From assembly GCA_964437245.1 (NCBI GenBank), contig CAYTGJ010000005.1, positions 1-64,000 on the forward strand: DNA of 64,000 nt, read 5' to 3'. The stretch is from JANYCO01 sp964437245. GTDB lineage: Bacteria > Bacteroidota > Bacteroidia > Cytophagales > Cytophagaceae. The translations under genes and the position numbers were made by a program. Below, piece by piece: positions 1 to 8,833 of this stretch (the first letter of the stretch is position 1; each line of letters starts with the position of its first letter). The notes under the pieces were generated by a model. That model did not search any database, was not told where the DNA came from, and worked only from the letters and a program-made list of their open reading frames with translations.

Positions 1-1032
1 GCTGCAACAGGCAACAAAACGGTTTCTTTGGAAAGCAGGGAAGAAATGGTACAGACGGATTCTATCGGAAGTTGCAATGTATGTGATAATCTTCCTGCTA
101 ATGTATTCTGTGATGATTTTTGCGGTTCTGCGTTAAACCTGGAGAAATGGTGGTACGGAAGGATGCATTGGGGGAATGGGAAACAGTATAAGAATCATGG
201 AGTGGTCCCTGAAAATGTGATCATAAAAAATAATAAGGCATATTTTGGTGCCAATGGAGATCTGTACAGCGGTCCTATAAAAGGAGTTCGGAAAAATAAA
301 GCAGATATCTACCAGGACCAGGATGGTAAAAGAGTAGGAGGGATTCTGATCACAGACCAATATTTCGGATCGGGTAAATATGAAGTAAGAATGAAGCTAC
401 CTCCTAAACTTGGGGTGTGTACGGCTATCTGGACCTTTCACTACCAGGAATTGTATCCGGATAATCCTGACTACGACAAATATGTGGCGCAAGGACTTAC
501 TCCTATGGGCAATGAGGAAATGGGATATTACCTGACGGTCAATCATGAGATCGATATAGAAATTCCAAGTTCACTGAAAGGACAGGATGAGATGAAAGAT
601 TGCTCTTATCAGAATGCCCGTTTGAATACCTGGATCAGTGAGGTAGATTATACAGACGATTTTCATGACATGGGCTTTAATCAAAGTGACGGAAAATTTC
701 ATACTTACCGGTTCGACTGGCATACAGGAGGCAACGGGCAGGAAGCAAGGGTGGATTTTTATCTGGATGATTCGCTGGTGCATACCAGTACAGCTCATAT
801 TCCTACTATCAAAGGTAGACTTACGATCGGTACCTGGTTTCCCCAGTGGGCCGGAGGAAAAGCAGATTTTGACCGGATATTTCTGGAGGTAGACTGGGTA
901 AAGTTTACGCCTTTCAATGAACCGAATGATAAAGTAATAAAAGAGAGCTTTAAAAATTCCGGGATGACCAAATGCCAGGATAAAGCAGAAAATGATAAAT
1001 TTTTGAAGAAGTGTAAATTGAGTACTTATTAG
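1..1032 (+). CDS. Glycoside hydrolase family 16-like protein (5' truncated)
   Basis: The frame is open from the first base of the window, so the true start lies upstream; a TTG at 28 is unlikely to be the start. The fold is the GH16 concanavalin-like jelly roll that hydrolyses beta-glucans or galactans. The catalytic signature HEIDIEIP lies at about residues 173-180 counted from the TTG, with the two glutamates and the central aspartate of the E-x-D-x-E motif intact. The flanking motifs KYEVRMKLP and TAIWTFHYQ also fit GH16. There is no T9SS sorting domain at the C-terminus. Substrate cannot be told from sequence. A strong terminator follows the stop. Confidence 0.8.
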   Translation, partial: AATGNKTVSLESREEMVQTDSIGSCNVCDNLPANVFCDDFCGSALNLEKWWYGRMHWGNGKQYKNHGVVPENVIIKNNKAYFGANGDLYSGPIKGVRKNKADIYQDQDGKRVGGILITDQYFGSGKYEVRMKLPPKLGVCTAIWTFHYQELYPDNPDYDKYVAQGLTPMGNEEMGYYLTVNHEIDIEIPSSLKGQDEMKDCSYQNARLNTWISEVDYTDDFHDMGFNQSDGKFHTYRFDWHTGGNGQEARVDFYLDDSLVHTSTAHIPTIKGRLTIGTWFPQWAGGKADFDRIFLEVDWVKFTPFNEPNDKVIKESFKNSGMTKCQDKAENDKFLKKCKLSTY

Positions 1033-1070
1033 GTTTTACATAATAGCGTTAGTTGATTGGTTTTGTTCTG

Positions 1071-1106
1071 GCCGGAAAGATTGTGATAATCTTTCCGGCT
1101 TTTTTA
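1071..1106 (+). terminator. Rho-independent terminator after GH16 gene
   Basis: A 12-bp perfect stem (GCCGGAAAGATT / AATCTTTCCGGC) with a 5-nt loop is followed directly by six T residues, 38 bp after the GH16 stop codon. Confidence 0.85.
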
Positions 1107-1144
1107 TGGAGGGAAGCAGCTACTGTAAAATAACTCCATGGCGT

Positions 1145-1250
1145 GTCCTCTGACCATAGCCGTCAACTTTATGATTAACCGGTAACGTTATGAACCTCCC
1201 CCTACCCCCCTCCGCTTACCCTCAGAATCTATCGCACAAGGGGGAAAGAG
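1145..1250 (-). repeat. G-rich dispersed element, copy A (inverted)
   Basis: The reverse complement of this stretch matches copy B at 1264-1377. Shared parts, in order, are AAGGGGGAAA, GTGCG, GCGGAGGGGGG, TAGGGGGAGGT, AGTTGA, CTATGGT and GGACAC. It belongs to a family of four copies in this window (1145, 1264, 1447 and 15671). All are intergenic and none is coding. Confidence 0.7.
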
Positions 1251-1263
1251 TAGTCCTAAATAT

Positions 1264-1377
1264 TTTACCATGTGTCATTCAAATAAGCGCAACATTTCCC
1301 CCTTGTGCGGCTGTTTGTGCGTTGGCGGAGGGGGGTAGGGGGAGGTGATTCTTTAAGTTGAGAGCTATGGTGTCCTG
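1264..1377 (+). repeat. G-rich dispersed element, copy B
   Basis: It contains TTTCCCCCTTGTGCGGC, then GTGCGTTGGCGGAGGGGG and TAGGGGGAGGT, then AAGTTGAGAGCTATGGT. It lies in inverted orientation to copy A 14 bp away, so a transcript could fold into a long stem. The runs of five and six G could also form a quadruplex. Confidence 0.7.
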
Positions 1378-1446
1378 ATGGGCGATAAGTGTCTTGTCAG
1401 GGGACAAGCCACGGAGTACACAAGCCACAGAGCGGTTCTGTTATTG

Positions 1447-1525
1447 TTTACCATGTGTCCAATAACCGAAGCATTTCTCCTTTGTGTGCTTGGAGTCGTG
1501 CGATAGAGAAGGGGGCAGGGGGATA
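1447..1525 (+). repeat. G-rich dispersed element, degenerate copy C
   Basis: It begins with TTTACCATGTGTCC, which also precedes copy B, and keeps TTTCTCCTTTGTGTG and AGGGGGCAGGGGGA. It is a diverged direct repeat of copy B about 183 bp downstream. Confidence 0.55.
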
Positions 1526-1571
1526 AAACTAGTCTGAAGATGACGGACAACAAGGAAACAACAGCGAATCT

Positions 1572-1606
1572 TATCTAGCATCTGGTATCCTGTATCCGGC
1601 ATCTTT
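1572..1606 (+). repeat. Degenerate heptamer array (5 units)
   Basis: Five consecutive 7-bp units read TATCTAG, CATCTGG, TATCCTG, TATCCGG and CATCTTT, fitting the consensus NATCYKG. The same kind of array recurs at 18972, 36681, 36771, 62055 and 62096, always between genes. Confidence 0.65.
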
Positions 1607-1618
1607 AACATAAAAATA

Positions 1619-1650
1619 GAAACGGTCAGAGAACATTCTCTGACCGTTTG
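1619..1650 (-). terminator. Terminator for the minus-strand T9SS cargo gene
   Basis: A 13-bp perfect stem (AAACGGTCAGAGA / TCTCTGACCGTTT) with loop ACAT lies 25 bp beyond the stop of the gene at 1675-2523. On the minus strand it is followed by a T-rich run. Confidence 0.8.
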
Positions 1651-1674
1651 GGTTGGTGGTATAAGGAGGATTGC

Positions 1675-2523
1675 TTATCGCAGAAAAACTTTTCTTGCCA
1701 CGGTAGCGTCTCCCACGGTAATACGAACGACATAGATACCGGAAGAAAGTCCCTGGGAGGAAAGAACCGTTTTGCCTCCTGAAATTTCTTTTGAGAACGA
1801 AAGAGTTCCTGAAGTATTCAGCACTTCTGCTTTTCCTGCCTGGGCAGTGTTGTTTTCAAGAACGATTTCATTGTCTGCATTGACAAATACATGAGTTTGG
1901 GCGAGAAGCTCCTGATTTTTGGCAATCGAAGTTCCGATGCCTTCCCCAGCCACAAGAGAGGTTCCTACGGTAGCGTTGTAGGCCATATCCTTGATGGTAA
2001 TGGTATTGGTAGAAGTAGTCAGGTTAATACGTACCCACCCATACGTGTAAGTAAAAGAAGGACTCACCCCGCTTCTTAAGCGCAAGCCTATGTATTTGTT
2101 GGTTGCGTTGTGGAAGTTTCCGTAATCAGATCCGGAACCTGGGACATTTACGGCCAGCATGGCGGAACCTCCCCAGTTCTGACCGCCTGTAGGAGTAACG
2201 GGAATAGCATCGTTATCAGAAAGTCTTACCGCTTTGTATCCGGAAGAACCCCAGGCAGAACCAAGGACAGCGGCTCCGGCCATAGGATTAATATATAAAG
2301 GAATCTCACCGCCTGACCATGCTGTTCCTACGGAGAACGTAAAATCATCGGTCCCGTCGTTGTTCAAATCGATGATATAACTGTCGCCTTGTCCGCTCAC
2401 CACTTCATCCGGGTTGATGTCTGTATAAGTTACCTGTGCTTCTGCATTTCCGGTGGCCATTGCGATAGCTCCCGAAGCGAGTGAGTAGAGGCCTAATTTT
2501 TTTCGTAGTTCATTTTTGATCAT
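1675..2523 (-). CDS. T9SS-secreted protein of unknown function
   Basis: The protein has 282 residues. I chose the ATG at 2523 because it gives a short basic N-terminus (MIKNELRKKLGLYS) followed by a hydrophobic stretch ending in NAEAQ, a plausible signal peptide; the upstream start at 2577 would overlap the preceding gene. The middle part, with an FTYTYGWVRINL segment and a DLNNDGTDDFTF segment, resembles Bacteroidota surface proteins without known activity. The last 75 residues form a T9SS type A sorting domain ending GIYVVRITVGDATVARKVF. It is thus expected to cross the outer membrane by the Por system. Its own terminator follows. Confidence 0.8.
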   Translation of the reverse strand: MIKNELRKKLGLYSLASGAIAMATGNAEAQVTYTDINPDEVVSGQGDSYIIDLNNDGTDDFTFSVGTAWSGGEIPLYINPMAGAAVLGSAWGSSGYKAVRLSDNDAIPVTPTGGQNWGGSAMLAVNVPGSGSDYGNFHNATNKYIGLRLRSGVSPSFTYTYGWVRINLTTSTNTITIKDMAYNATVGTSLVAGEGIGTSIAKNQELLAQTHVFVNADNEIVLENNTAQAGKAEVLNTSGTLSFSKEISGGKTVLSSQGLSSGIYVVRITVGDATVARKVFLR

Positions 2524-2567
2524 AGTTATTGTTGTTTTAGGGTTATACGTATTTATGTTTATGAGTA

Positions 2568-5111
2568 TTATTTCCATACAGGGTTTTGATTCCGGTAGAG
2601 CTGTTTGTCTACGGCACCGGCCATGGATGCTGTATTCAGGTCTGTTCCCAGAAAGGATTCGATCTTCTGCGCATATACCAGAGGATCCTGTACGACCGAT
2701 GAATAAGGAAGGTATAAGATCTCTATGTTGGGCTGCATTTCCAGCCAGGAGATAATCCTGGATAATTGTTTGTCAAAAGTGCCGGCCAGCATAGCAGGGT
2801 AGGCGTTATTCAGAGTTTTGCTGCTCCCTGCCAGCATTACCTGCTGTGATTTCAGCACTTCGTCCATTTCCCTTTCCATAAAGATTACTTTGTATCGCTG
2901 ACCGGGAGGCAGGTGCGTAAGAAGCTGAGCGATGACCTTAACGGTTTTCCCAGGATGCTCGAGCAACCATGCAGCGTCAGAGGCCAGTTTTTTTACCGGC
3001 TCATATTCAAAATATCCTTTGGGATTATTCTGATCTGCCTGCCGGATGTTATCGGAGAGGATTTCTGCTCCTCCCATGTGCAGCATCTGCATCATCATGG
3101 ACGTTCCTGACCGTGGAAGACCGGAGACCACTACCACTGGTTTTTGAATGTTATTCCGGGTGAATTGATCGTGTTTTTCTGCCATAGCGGTATTGCCTGT
3201 TTTAGTGTATAGTTTTACCAGCCAGTTGCGGGCTTTGCTCATCCCCGGGCTTAGTACAATCGCATTTTCGAACGCCTGGATCGCGTATTCGTTTTCTCCC
3301 AGCATAGCCTGCGCTTCTCCCAGGTAGTAGTGTGCGGAAGGATTGAAATAGACGAGTTCTACAGACCGCAGGAAATATTCAGAGGCTTCTTCGTATTCTC
3401 TCCGGTTGGAGTGGCAGCGTCCCCGGCCAAACAATGCACTGGCATTTTCAGGATTGTATTCCAGCGCCTTGTTAAATGAACGGAGAGCTTCTTCTGTATT
3501 CTCAAGGGTCAGATGAAGATTTCCCAGTTGTATATTGATCCCGATGACGTTATGATGATGAGCCGCAAGATCGTTCAGGATGGCAAGGGCTGTACGGTAT
3601 TGCTTTTCCTGGATGTACAGACAGGCTTCGTGGTAACGGAGAGAAGGCGGAAGATTTTTCATCTTTACCAGGAGGGTGTTCAGAACTGTTCTCGCTTGTT
3701 CTCTTTTCTGAAGCTGCAGCAGACAGTTCAGGTAGTGCGAAGAAAAACGGACCTCTCCGTATTGTTCGTGAAGCTGCTCAAAGATCGGAAGCGCTTTTTC
3801 AAAAGATTTGGTAAACAACAGTGAACGTCCCAGGTTGTACTGAGATTCTTTGATGCTTTTTTCACTGGCTTTATTCTTGTCTTCTCCGGGATCTTCGATG
3901 TATCCCAGTTGTACCAATTGCATGAGGGCTGCATGGGCTTCGATCGGGTTTTCGATCAGATCATCCGGGTGCATGCCTGTGTTGCCGGGTACCGTTTCCC
4001 AGCTTTCCAGGTATTGGGGAGTGACAGGCTCCTCAAAGGCTGCCAGCAAAGGTTTTCCTGCCATGTCTTTTCCGATCGGTAATCCGTATAGGAGAAGAAG
4101 GGTAGGGGTAATATCGGCCAACGAGGTTCCGTAGAGTTGATGATTTTTCCGTATACCAGGACCTTTCATACAGAAGATCCCGTATTCTCTGTGTTCGTAC
4201 GTAGGGCCTGCCGGTTCATTGGGAAGGCGCAGCGGACGCATGTGGTCGGAATGAAAGCCGTGATCAGATAAAATGATGACCGTTGTATCCTCATCGGTGA
4301 GTTCAAGCAGCCGTTCGAGCATCATGTCGTGAAATTTGTAGATGCCTTTCACCACGTCTTTGTACAGGTTGAACAGTTCATCCGGCATTTTGTCGGAGAG
4401 ACGGGGAGGGTGGTATTTCATAAAGGCATGACAGATATGGTCAATGCCATCGTAATACACGGCAGTGAAATCGGCCGGTTTGTGTTCCATCGCCCAGGTC
4501 ACGGCAGCGTGCATGGTGGCCGTTTCTGCCAGGGTAGTGGCGAGAAAGGTAATATGATTGTCTTCTTCTCTTGCGGAAAAGGCATCCGGTACGAAAGGAA
4601 GAATATGCTGTTCGGTGAGTTCTCCGGGATGGATCCTCAGGGAAGCAAAAGTTTCTTCCAGCGATTGAGGATGTATCGTGCCTGGCTTTAAAGGCCATGG
4701 ATCGTTTGGTGTTTTGTCGGATTTCTGGTATAGGTTGGACACCATGATCCCGTTGATCGGTTCTGCGGGATTGGAAGGCCACCATCCGATTACGTTGGAT
4801 GTTTTTTCGTTCTGATTTAAGATGTTCCAGATCGCTTTTGATTTGCGGGAAAGGCTGGAAACCGGCTTGATTCCGCCGTTGACATTATCGGGTTCAATGA
4901 AGTTGAGAATACCGTGCTGCTCGGGTAATTTTCCGGTGGCAATGGTGGTCCAGAGAATAGGAGAGAGAGGAGGATCCATGGTCGAAATATTTCCATAGAC
5001 ACCTTCCGAGAGGAATTTTTTTAAGGTAGGCATTTCGCCGGCATCCAGAAGAGGCTGGATCACTTTCCAATCGGCGGCATCCCATCCGATCACCAGAACT
5101 TTTTTTGACAT
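2568..5111 (-). CDS. Alkaline phosphatase-superfamily phosphodiesterase / TPR / sulfotransferase fusion
   Basis: The protein has 847 residues in three parts. Residues 1-380 are a type I phosphodiesterase/nucleotide pyrophosphatase domain: metal ligand D11 in IGWDAADW, likely nucleophile Thr55/56 in LWTTIATGK, and further ligands in YYDGIDHICH (about 219-228) and LSDHGFHSDH (281-290). Residues 420-650 are TPR-like helical repeats. Residues 658-847 are a sulfotransferase with the PAPS-binding P-loop SGLPRSGTS (663-671). No signal peptide is present, so it is probably cytoplasmic. It starts 4 bp after the 55-codon gene at 5116-5283, which suggests translational coupling. The substrate is unknown; having hydrolase and sulfotransferase in one chain is unusual. 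Confidence 0.8.
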   Translation of the reverse strand: MSKKVLVIGWDAADWKVIQPLLDAGEMPTLKKFLSEGVYGNISTMDPPLSPILWTTIATGKLPEQHGILNFIEPDNVNGGIKPVSSLSRKSKAIWNILNQNEKTSNVIGWWPSNPAEPINGIMVSNLYQKSDKTPNDPWPLKPGTIHPQSLEETFASLRIHPGELTEQHILPFVPDAFSAREEDNHITFLATTLAETATMHAAVTWAMEHKPADFTAVYYDGIDHICHAFMKYHPPRLSDKMPDELFNLYKDVVKGIYKFHDMMLERLLELTDEDTTVIILSDHGFHSDHMRPLRLPNEPAGPTYEHREYGIFCMKGPGIRKNHQLYGTSLADITPTLLLLYGLPIGKDMAGKPLLAAFEEPVTPQYLESWETVPGNTGMHPDDLIENPIEAHAALMQLVQLGYIEDPGEDKNKASEKSIKESQYNLGRSLLFTKSFEKALPIFEQLHEQYGEVRFSSHYLNCLLQLQKREQARTVLNTLLVKMKNLPPSLRYHEACLYIQEKQYRTALAILNDLAAHHHNVIGINIQLGNLHLTLENTEEALRSFNKALEYNPENASALFGRGRCHSNRREYEEASEYFLRSVELVYFNPSAHYYLGEAQAMLGENEYAIQAFENAIVLSPGMSKARNWLVKLYTKTGNTAMAEKHDQFTRNNIQKPVVVVSGLPRSGTSMMMQMLHMGGAEILSDNIRQADQNNPKGYFEYEPVKKLASDAAWLLEHPGKTVKVIAQLLTHLPPGQRYKVIFMEREMDEVLKSQQVMLAGSSKTLNNAYPAMLAGTFDKQLSRIISWLEMQPNIEILYLPYSSVVQDPLVYAQKIESFLGTDLNTASMAGAVDKQLYRNQNPVWK

Positions 5112-5115
5112 AGGC

Positions 5116-5283
5116 TTACTTCGTTTTTCTTGATCGTTTTTCTTTTTCGGCTTCTGCTCTTTTTTGCCTCCAGGCCACTAATCCTGCTGCTCCGAGCGCC
5201 AAAAGTCCTAAGGAGCCTCGTTCGGAAACCTCTTCCAGGCTCATTTTAGGTAAATCTTTATTCGAAACACTTTTGTCTTTCAT
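5116..5283 (-). CDS. Small membrane peptide (55 aa) coupled to the phosphodiesterase-sulfotransferase
   Basis: A 55-codon frame starts at the ATG at 5281-5283. It has a polar N-terminus (MKDKSVSNKDLPKMSLEEV), one hydrophobic segment (GSLGLLALGAAGLVAW) and a strongly basic, lysine/arginine-rich tail. It ends 4 bp before the start codon of the 847-residue fusion protein, so the two are almost certainly co-transcribed. The layout suggests a single-span membrane protein with a positively charged cytoplasmic tail. I recognise no family. Support comes from the tight spacing and protein-like composition, not from homology. Confidence 0.6.
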   Translation of the reverse strand: MKDKSVSNKDLPKMSLEEVSERGSLGLLALGAAGLVAWRQKRAEAEKEKRSRKTK

Positions 5284-5551
5284 TACCTTTCTTTTTGTTT
5301 TACTAATTTACGAAATGTTATTTTAATATTGTAATTATTTGCAATTTATTTTTAGAATCGTTGAGAAATGATACATTTTACGTAAAAAATAAAGGATATG
5401 TTGAGGTCTTTTGGTTAAAAATAGATGTGGAGAGTATAAAAAGAGAAGAGAATATAGGAGAGGGACTGTAAAAATAATGATGGTTGAGTAAAACTTAGCT
5501 GCTAAAGGGAATGAGAGGGGAAAACTCCAAGCGCTAATATCAGGTTAACTT

Positions 5552-7144
5552 TCAAAAGCTCATCAGGTACCACCAGCTTATGATCAATATTCCTGCCAGG
5601 AGGAAGGATAAAATGATGTCGGTGGTTTTGCGGTCGTTCTCTCCCGCTACGTAGGTCAGGTTTTTATAAACCAGGTTATCGCTGCGGAAAGAAATATTTT
5701 TCTTGCCGGCCAGGCTGATCAGGATCATCAGGCATACATAAAAACAGAACATGATAAAGGCTTCGTAGAGGAAATTGACCTGGTACAGATACTGAAGCAA
5801 GGAATCCTGGGCGAGGGAATGTTGAAAAAGGTCCAGTACAATGCGGAAGATTCCGACGAAGCATCCTATGACCAGTACGGTAAAACAGGAACTTGCCGTT
5901 GCGCCGGACCAGGTCATGCCTACCAGGAAAACGGCGGTAAAGGGGGGAGCAATATAGGATTGTACCGCCTGGAGGTGTTTGATAATGTTTTCTGAAAAGT
6001 AGCCAGTAAAGGAGACCCATACGATGCCTAGGATCACCAGTACGAGGGTAGCGAGTTTGCCCATGGTTACGATTTTAAAATCATCTACTCCCGGGTAAAG
6101 CCGGGTATACACGTCAAGAGTGAAGAGTGTGGCAGTACTGTTGAAGGTGGCGGCGAGCGAAGAGATCAGAGCGGAAAGCATGCTGATGATGGCCAGTGCT
6201 TTGACTCCAGGGGGCAATACTTCTGTAACGATAGAAAGATAGGTATGTCCCTGTACTGCTTCCGGTCCGAATTTTATATAGGCGACCAGGCCTGGAATGA
6301 TCAGCAGGAAAGGAACTAGGAAGATCAGGAAGCCGGAATAAAGAGCTCCTCTGCGGGCATTGGGAATGTCTTTGGCACTGAGTACCCGTTGCATCATAAA
6401 CTGGTCGGTGCTCCAGTACCATATTTCGAGGATAGGAGCCCCCAACAGTATGGCCGGCCATGGATAATCAGGATCGTTGCTTTCTTTGAATACATGAAAA
6501 TGTCCGGAAGGAATTGATTGTATCAGGGTATCCAGACCACCGATGCTGTTCAGGCATACGATCATGACCACGAATGCGGAGAAGAAAAACAGGTAGGCAT
6601 GAAATACATGTGTGTACAAGGTTCCCTTGAACCCTCCGGCAACAGTGAATATTCCGGTAAGCAGTACGAGTACAAGAGAGGAGGTATATTTATCCCAGCC
6701 GAGCAGGCTTCCCAGCAACAGAGATCCTGCAAACAGCGTGATTGATATTTTGGTGATAATGTAAACGGCGATGGAAAGGCAGGAGATCAGTACGCGGCTT
6801 TTGGCATCAAATCGTTTCCCGATATATTCGGGCATGGTAAACAAGTTGTTCCGGAGAAGTATCGGAATGAAGAACCAGGCCATCAGAATGACGACCAGTG
6901 AGCCGCCCCAGGCAAAAATACCGGCTGCAAATCCACCTGCATATCCTGATTCGGCATAACCGACCACATGTTCGCTGGATACAGTTGTAATGAGGAGGGA
7001 AGTCCCTATGAGAAACCATCCGGAATTTCTTCCGCCGAGGAAATGACCGGATAATCCTTTCTGGCTCCGGGCACTGATACCTGCTACGATGAGTAGCAAC
7101 AGGTAAATACACAGGATTACATAATCGATGGTCTCAATGTTCAC
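5552..7144 (-). CDS. Sodium:solute symporter (SSS family, sugar type)
   Basis: The protein has 530 residues with about 14 hydrophobic segments and the SSS core: the N-terminal segment LLLLIVAGISARSQKG, then FLGGRNSGWFLIGTSLLITTVSSEHVVGYAESGYAGG, as in SGLT-type transporters. The Ser/Thr-rich segment LISSLAATFNSTATLFTLDVY near residue 330 fits the sodium site region. It is the last gene of the minus-strand amino-sugar operon, 88 bp after the MFS gene, so it likely imports a hexose or hexosamine with sodium. Exact substrate is unknown. Confidence 0.85.
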   Translation of the reverse strand: MNIETIDYVILCIYLLLLIVAGISARSQKGLSGHFLGGRNSGWFLIGTSLLITTVSSEHVVGYAESGYAGGFAAGIFAWGGSLVVILMAWFFIPILLRNNLFTMPEYIGKRFDAKSRVLISCLSIAVYIITKISITLFAGSLLLGSLLGWDKYTSSLVLVLLTGIFTVAGGFKGTLYTHVFHAYLFFFSAFVVMIVCLNSIGGLDTLIQSIPSGHFHVFKESNDPDYPWPAILLGAPILEIWYWSTDQFMMQRVLSAKDIPNARRGALYSGFLIFLVPFLLIIPGLVAYIKFGPEAVQGHTYLSIVTEVLPPGVKALAIISMLSALISSLAATFNSTATLFTLDVYTRLYPGVDDFKIVTMGKLATLVLVILGIVWVSFTGYFSENIIKHLQAVQSYIAPPFTAVFLVGMTWSGATASSCFTVLVIGCFVGIFRIVLDLFQHSLAQDSLLQYLYQVNFLYEAFIMFCFYVCLMILISLAGKKNISFRSDNLVYKNLTYVAGENDRKTTDIILSFLLAGILIISWWYLMSF

Positions 7145-7232
7145 AAAGCATGTAAGGCTTATGGTATATAGATATTGATTATGGTATATGTACGATAGAA
7201 TATCTGTTCCGGCTGAAAATAGCCGGTTTTTT

Positions 7233-8756
7233 TTATATTTTATCAGGAGGGACCGTTGCTACAGGAGATTGGATCTGGTAGCCCTTGGCTCCGTAGTATA
7301 CCAGGAAGGCATAGCAGGCAAAGGTCACCAGAAAAGAATGTTGTAGCCCTACACTGGTATCGGCGAGTGCTCCCTGGATCATCGGGATGACGGCACCGCC
7401 TACTACTCCCATGATCAGGAAACCGGAGGCTTGTGTTTTGTATGTCCCTAATCCGTCAAGAGCGAGGGAAAATATGATCGGCCACATCACCGAATGGCAA
7501 AGCCCCAGTGCGATCATGGTACCGAGCGACCACCATCCTTCGGTGAGCATGGAGTTGGTGATGAGCAACATGGCTGCTACGGAGGTACAGACAAGTGAAT
7601 AAGCAGGTTTTACTTTTTGTAAAACGGCGAATCCGATAAAACGAGCCAGTGCTGCTGCTCCCCAGTATAAGGTCACGTATACGGCGGCTTTTTTCTCTTC
7701 AAGACCCAGAATGTTTTTCATCCCGATGTAATTGATCAGGAGGCTTCCTACTACCACTTCGGCACCCACGTAAAGAAAGATCGCCAGAATCCCCAGGCGG
7801 AGATGACGGAAGGCAAGTGCGCCGGATTTGTTCGGATTGTCTTTAGACTGGCTGGTTACAATAGAAGGAAGATTTACGCGGGAGAAAATGAAGGCTACCA
7901 GAAATACCAGTATCGCAAGCATAAAATAGGGCAGAGGGACGGCATCTGCTTTGGCAGTGTTGATCTGTTGGCGAACGATTGAGACGGCGTTGGATAACGC
8001 TGCTTTATAGACTTCGTTTTCTTTGGTGTAGGTGACCGTGCTTTCGAGGACCGCTTCTGCTTTGATCAGTTCCTCTGAAATTTCAGGATTACTGTTTTGT
8101 ACCTTGGCCACCATTGCTTCGATCCTAGCAGGGGTAAGGGTAGTATCTGCTGCGATGAGCATATTGGTTTTTTCGGTTATATTGTATTCTTTGACCGCTG
8201 TATTTTCCACTTGTGAGAAAAGTCCCTGGTTGAGGATCAGGGCGGCTCCGATCAGTGGTCCGATTACGGTGGCAGTAGAATTTAAGCCGCCGCAGAGGCT
8301 TATGCGTGAAGAAGCTTTTTCCGGAGGACCCAGTACTGTCACATAGGCATTTGCAGCAACCTGAAGCAGCGTAATACCAGAGGCGATCACAAACAGGGAA
8401 GAAAGGAATAAATAGTAGGAGATAAATTTTGAGGCAGGATAAAAGGATAGACATCCGATGCCCACAATACAAAGCCCTGTGACAATCGCTTTTTTATATC
8501 CGATCCGGTCGATGATCTTTGAAGACGGGATTCCCATGATGAAGTAGGCTCCGAAAAAACATCCGTTGATCAGCATCGCTTTTGTGTAGCTTAACTGAAA
8601 GGTGTTTTTAAAATGAGGGATCAATATATCGTTTAATACAGTGATGATCCCGAAGACAAAGAAAAGGGTGACCATCAGTACTAATGGTACGGTATAATTG
8701 GTTTCCTCCTGTAGATTTGTTGTTTTAAACTCTTGATGGGTCATTCCTCCGGCCAT
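7233..8756 (-). CDS. Sugar MFS transporter (FucP/GluP type)
   Basis: The protein has 507 residues. It has the FucP/GluP signature around LLQVAANAYVTVLGPPEKASS (130-150), with Ala where most members have Pro after AAN. Twelve membrane segments can be traced. An extra hydrophilic, mostly helical stretch of about 95 residues (178-272) is inserted mid-protein. It is co-directional with the catabolic genes (77 bp after the amidohydrolase) and is the second transporter of the operon. Fucose, glucose/galactose or N-acetylhexosamine are all possible substrates for this family; context favours the amino sugar. Confidence 0.85.
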   Translation of the reverse strand: MAGGMTHQEFKTTNLQEETNYTVPLVLMVTLFFVFGIITVLNDILIPHFKNTFQLSYTKAMLINGCFFGAYFIMGIPSSKIIDRIGYKKAIVTGLCIVGIGCLSFYPASKFISYYLFLSSLFVIASGITLLQVAANAYVTVLGPPEKASSRISLCGGLNSTATVIGPLIGAALILNQGLFSQVENTAVKEYNITEKTNMLIAADTTLTPARIEAMVAKVQNSNPEISEELIKAEAVLESTVTYTKENEVYKAALSNAVSIVRQQINTAKADAVPLPYFMLAILVFLVAFIFSRVNLPSIVTSQSKDNPNKSGALAFRHLRLGILAIFLYVGAEVVVGSLLINYIGMKNILGLEEKKAAVYVTLYWGAAALARFIGFAVLQKVKPAYSLVCTSVAAMLLITNSMLTEGWWSLGTMIALGLCHSVMWPIIFSLALDGLGTYKTQASGFLIMGVVGGAVIPMIQGALADTSVGLQHSFLVTFACYAFLVYYGAKGYQIQSPVATVPPDKI

Positions 8757-8833
8757 AAGTATTCTGGTGAACTTTTAGCAAGTTCGGTTTTAAGTAAATG
8801 AATTGAACAGGTTTTGTTAAAATGAAAGAACAG

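Noticed and set aside
7209..7234. Hairpin CCGGCT/AGCCGG with eight T as a terminator
   Set aside because: Its T run is on the plus strand while both flanking genes are on the minus strand; it would only end antisense transcription, and on the minus strand no T run follows.
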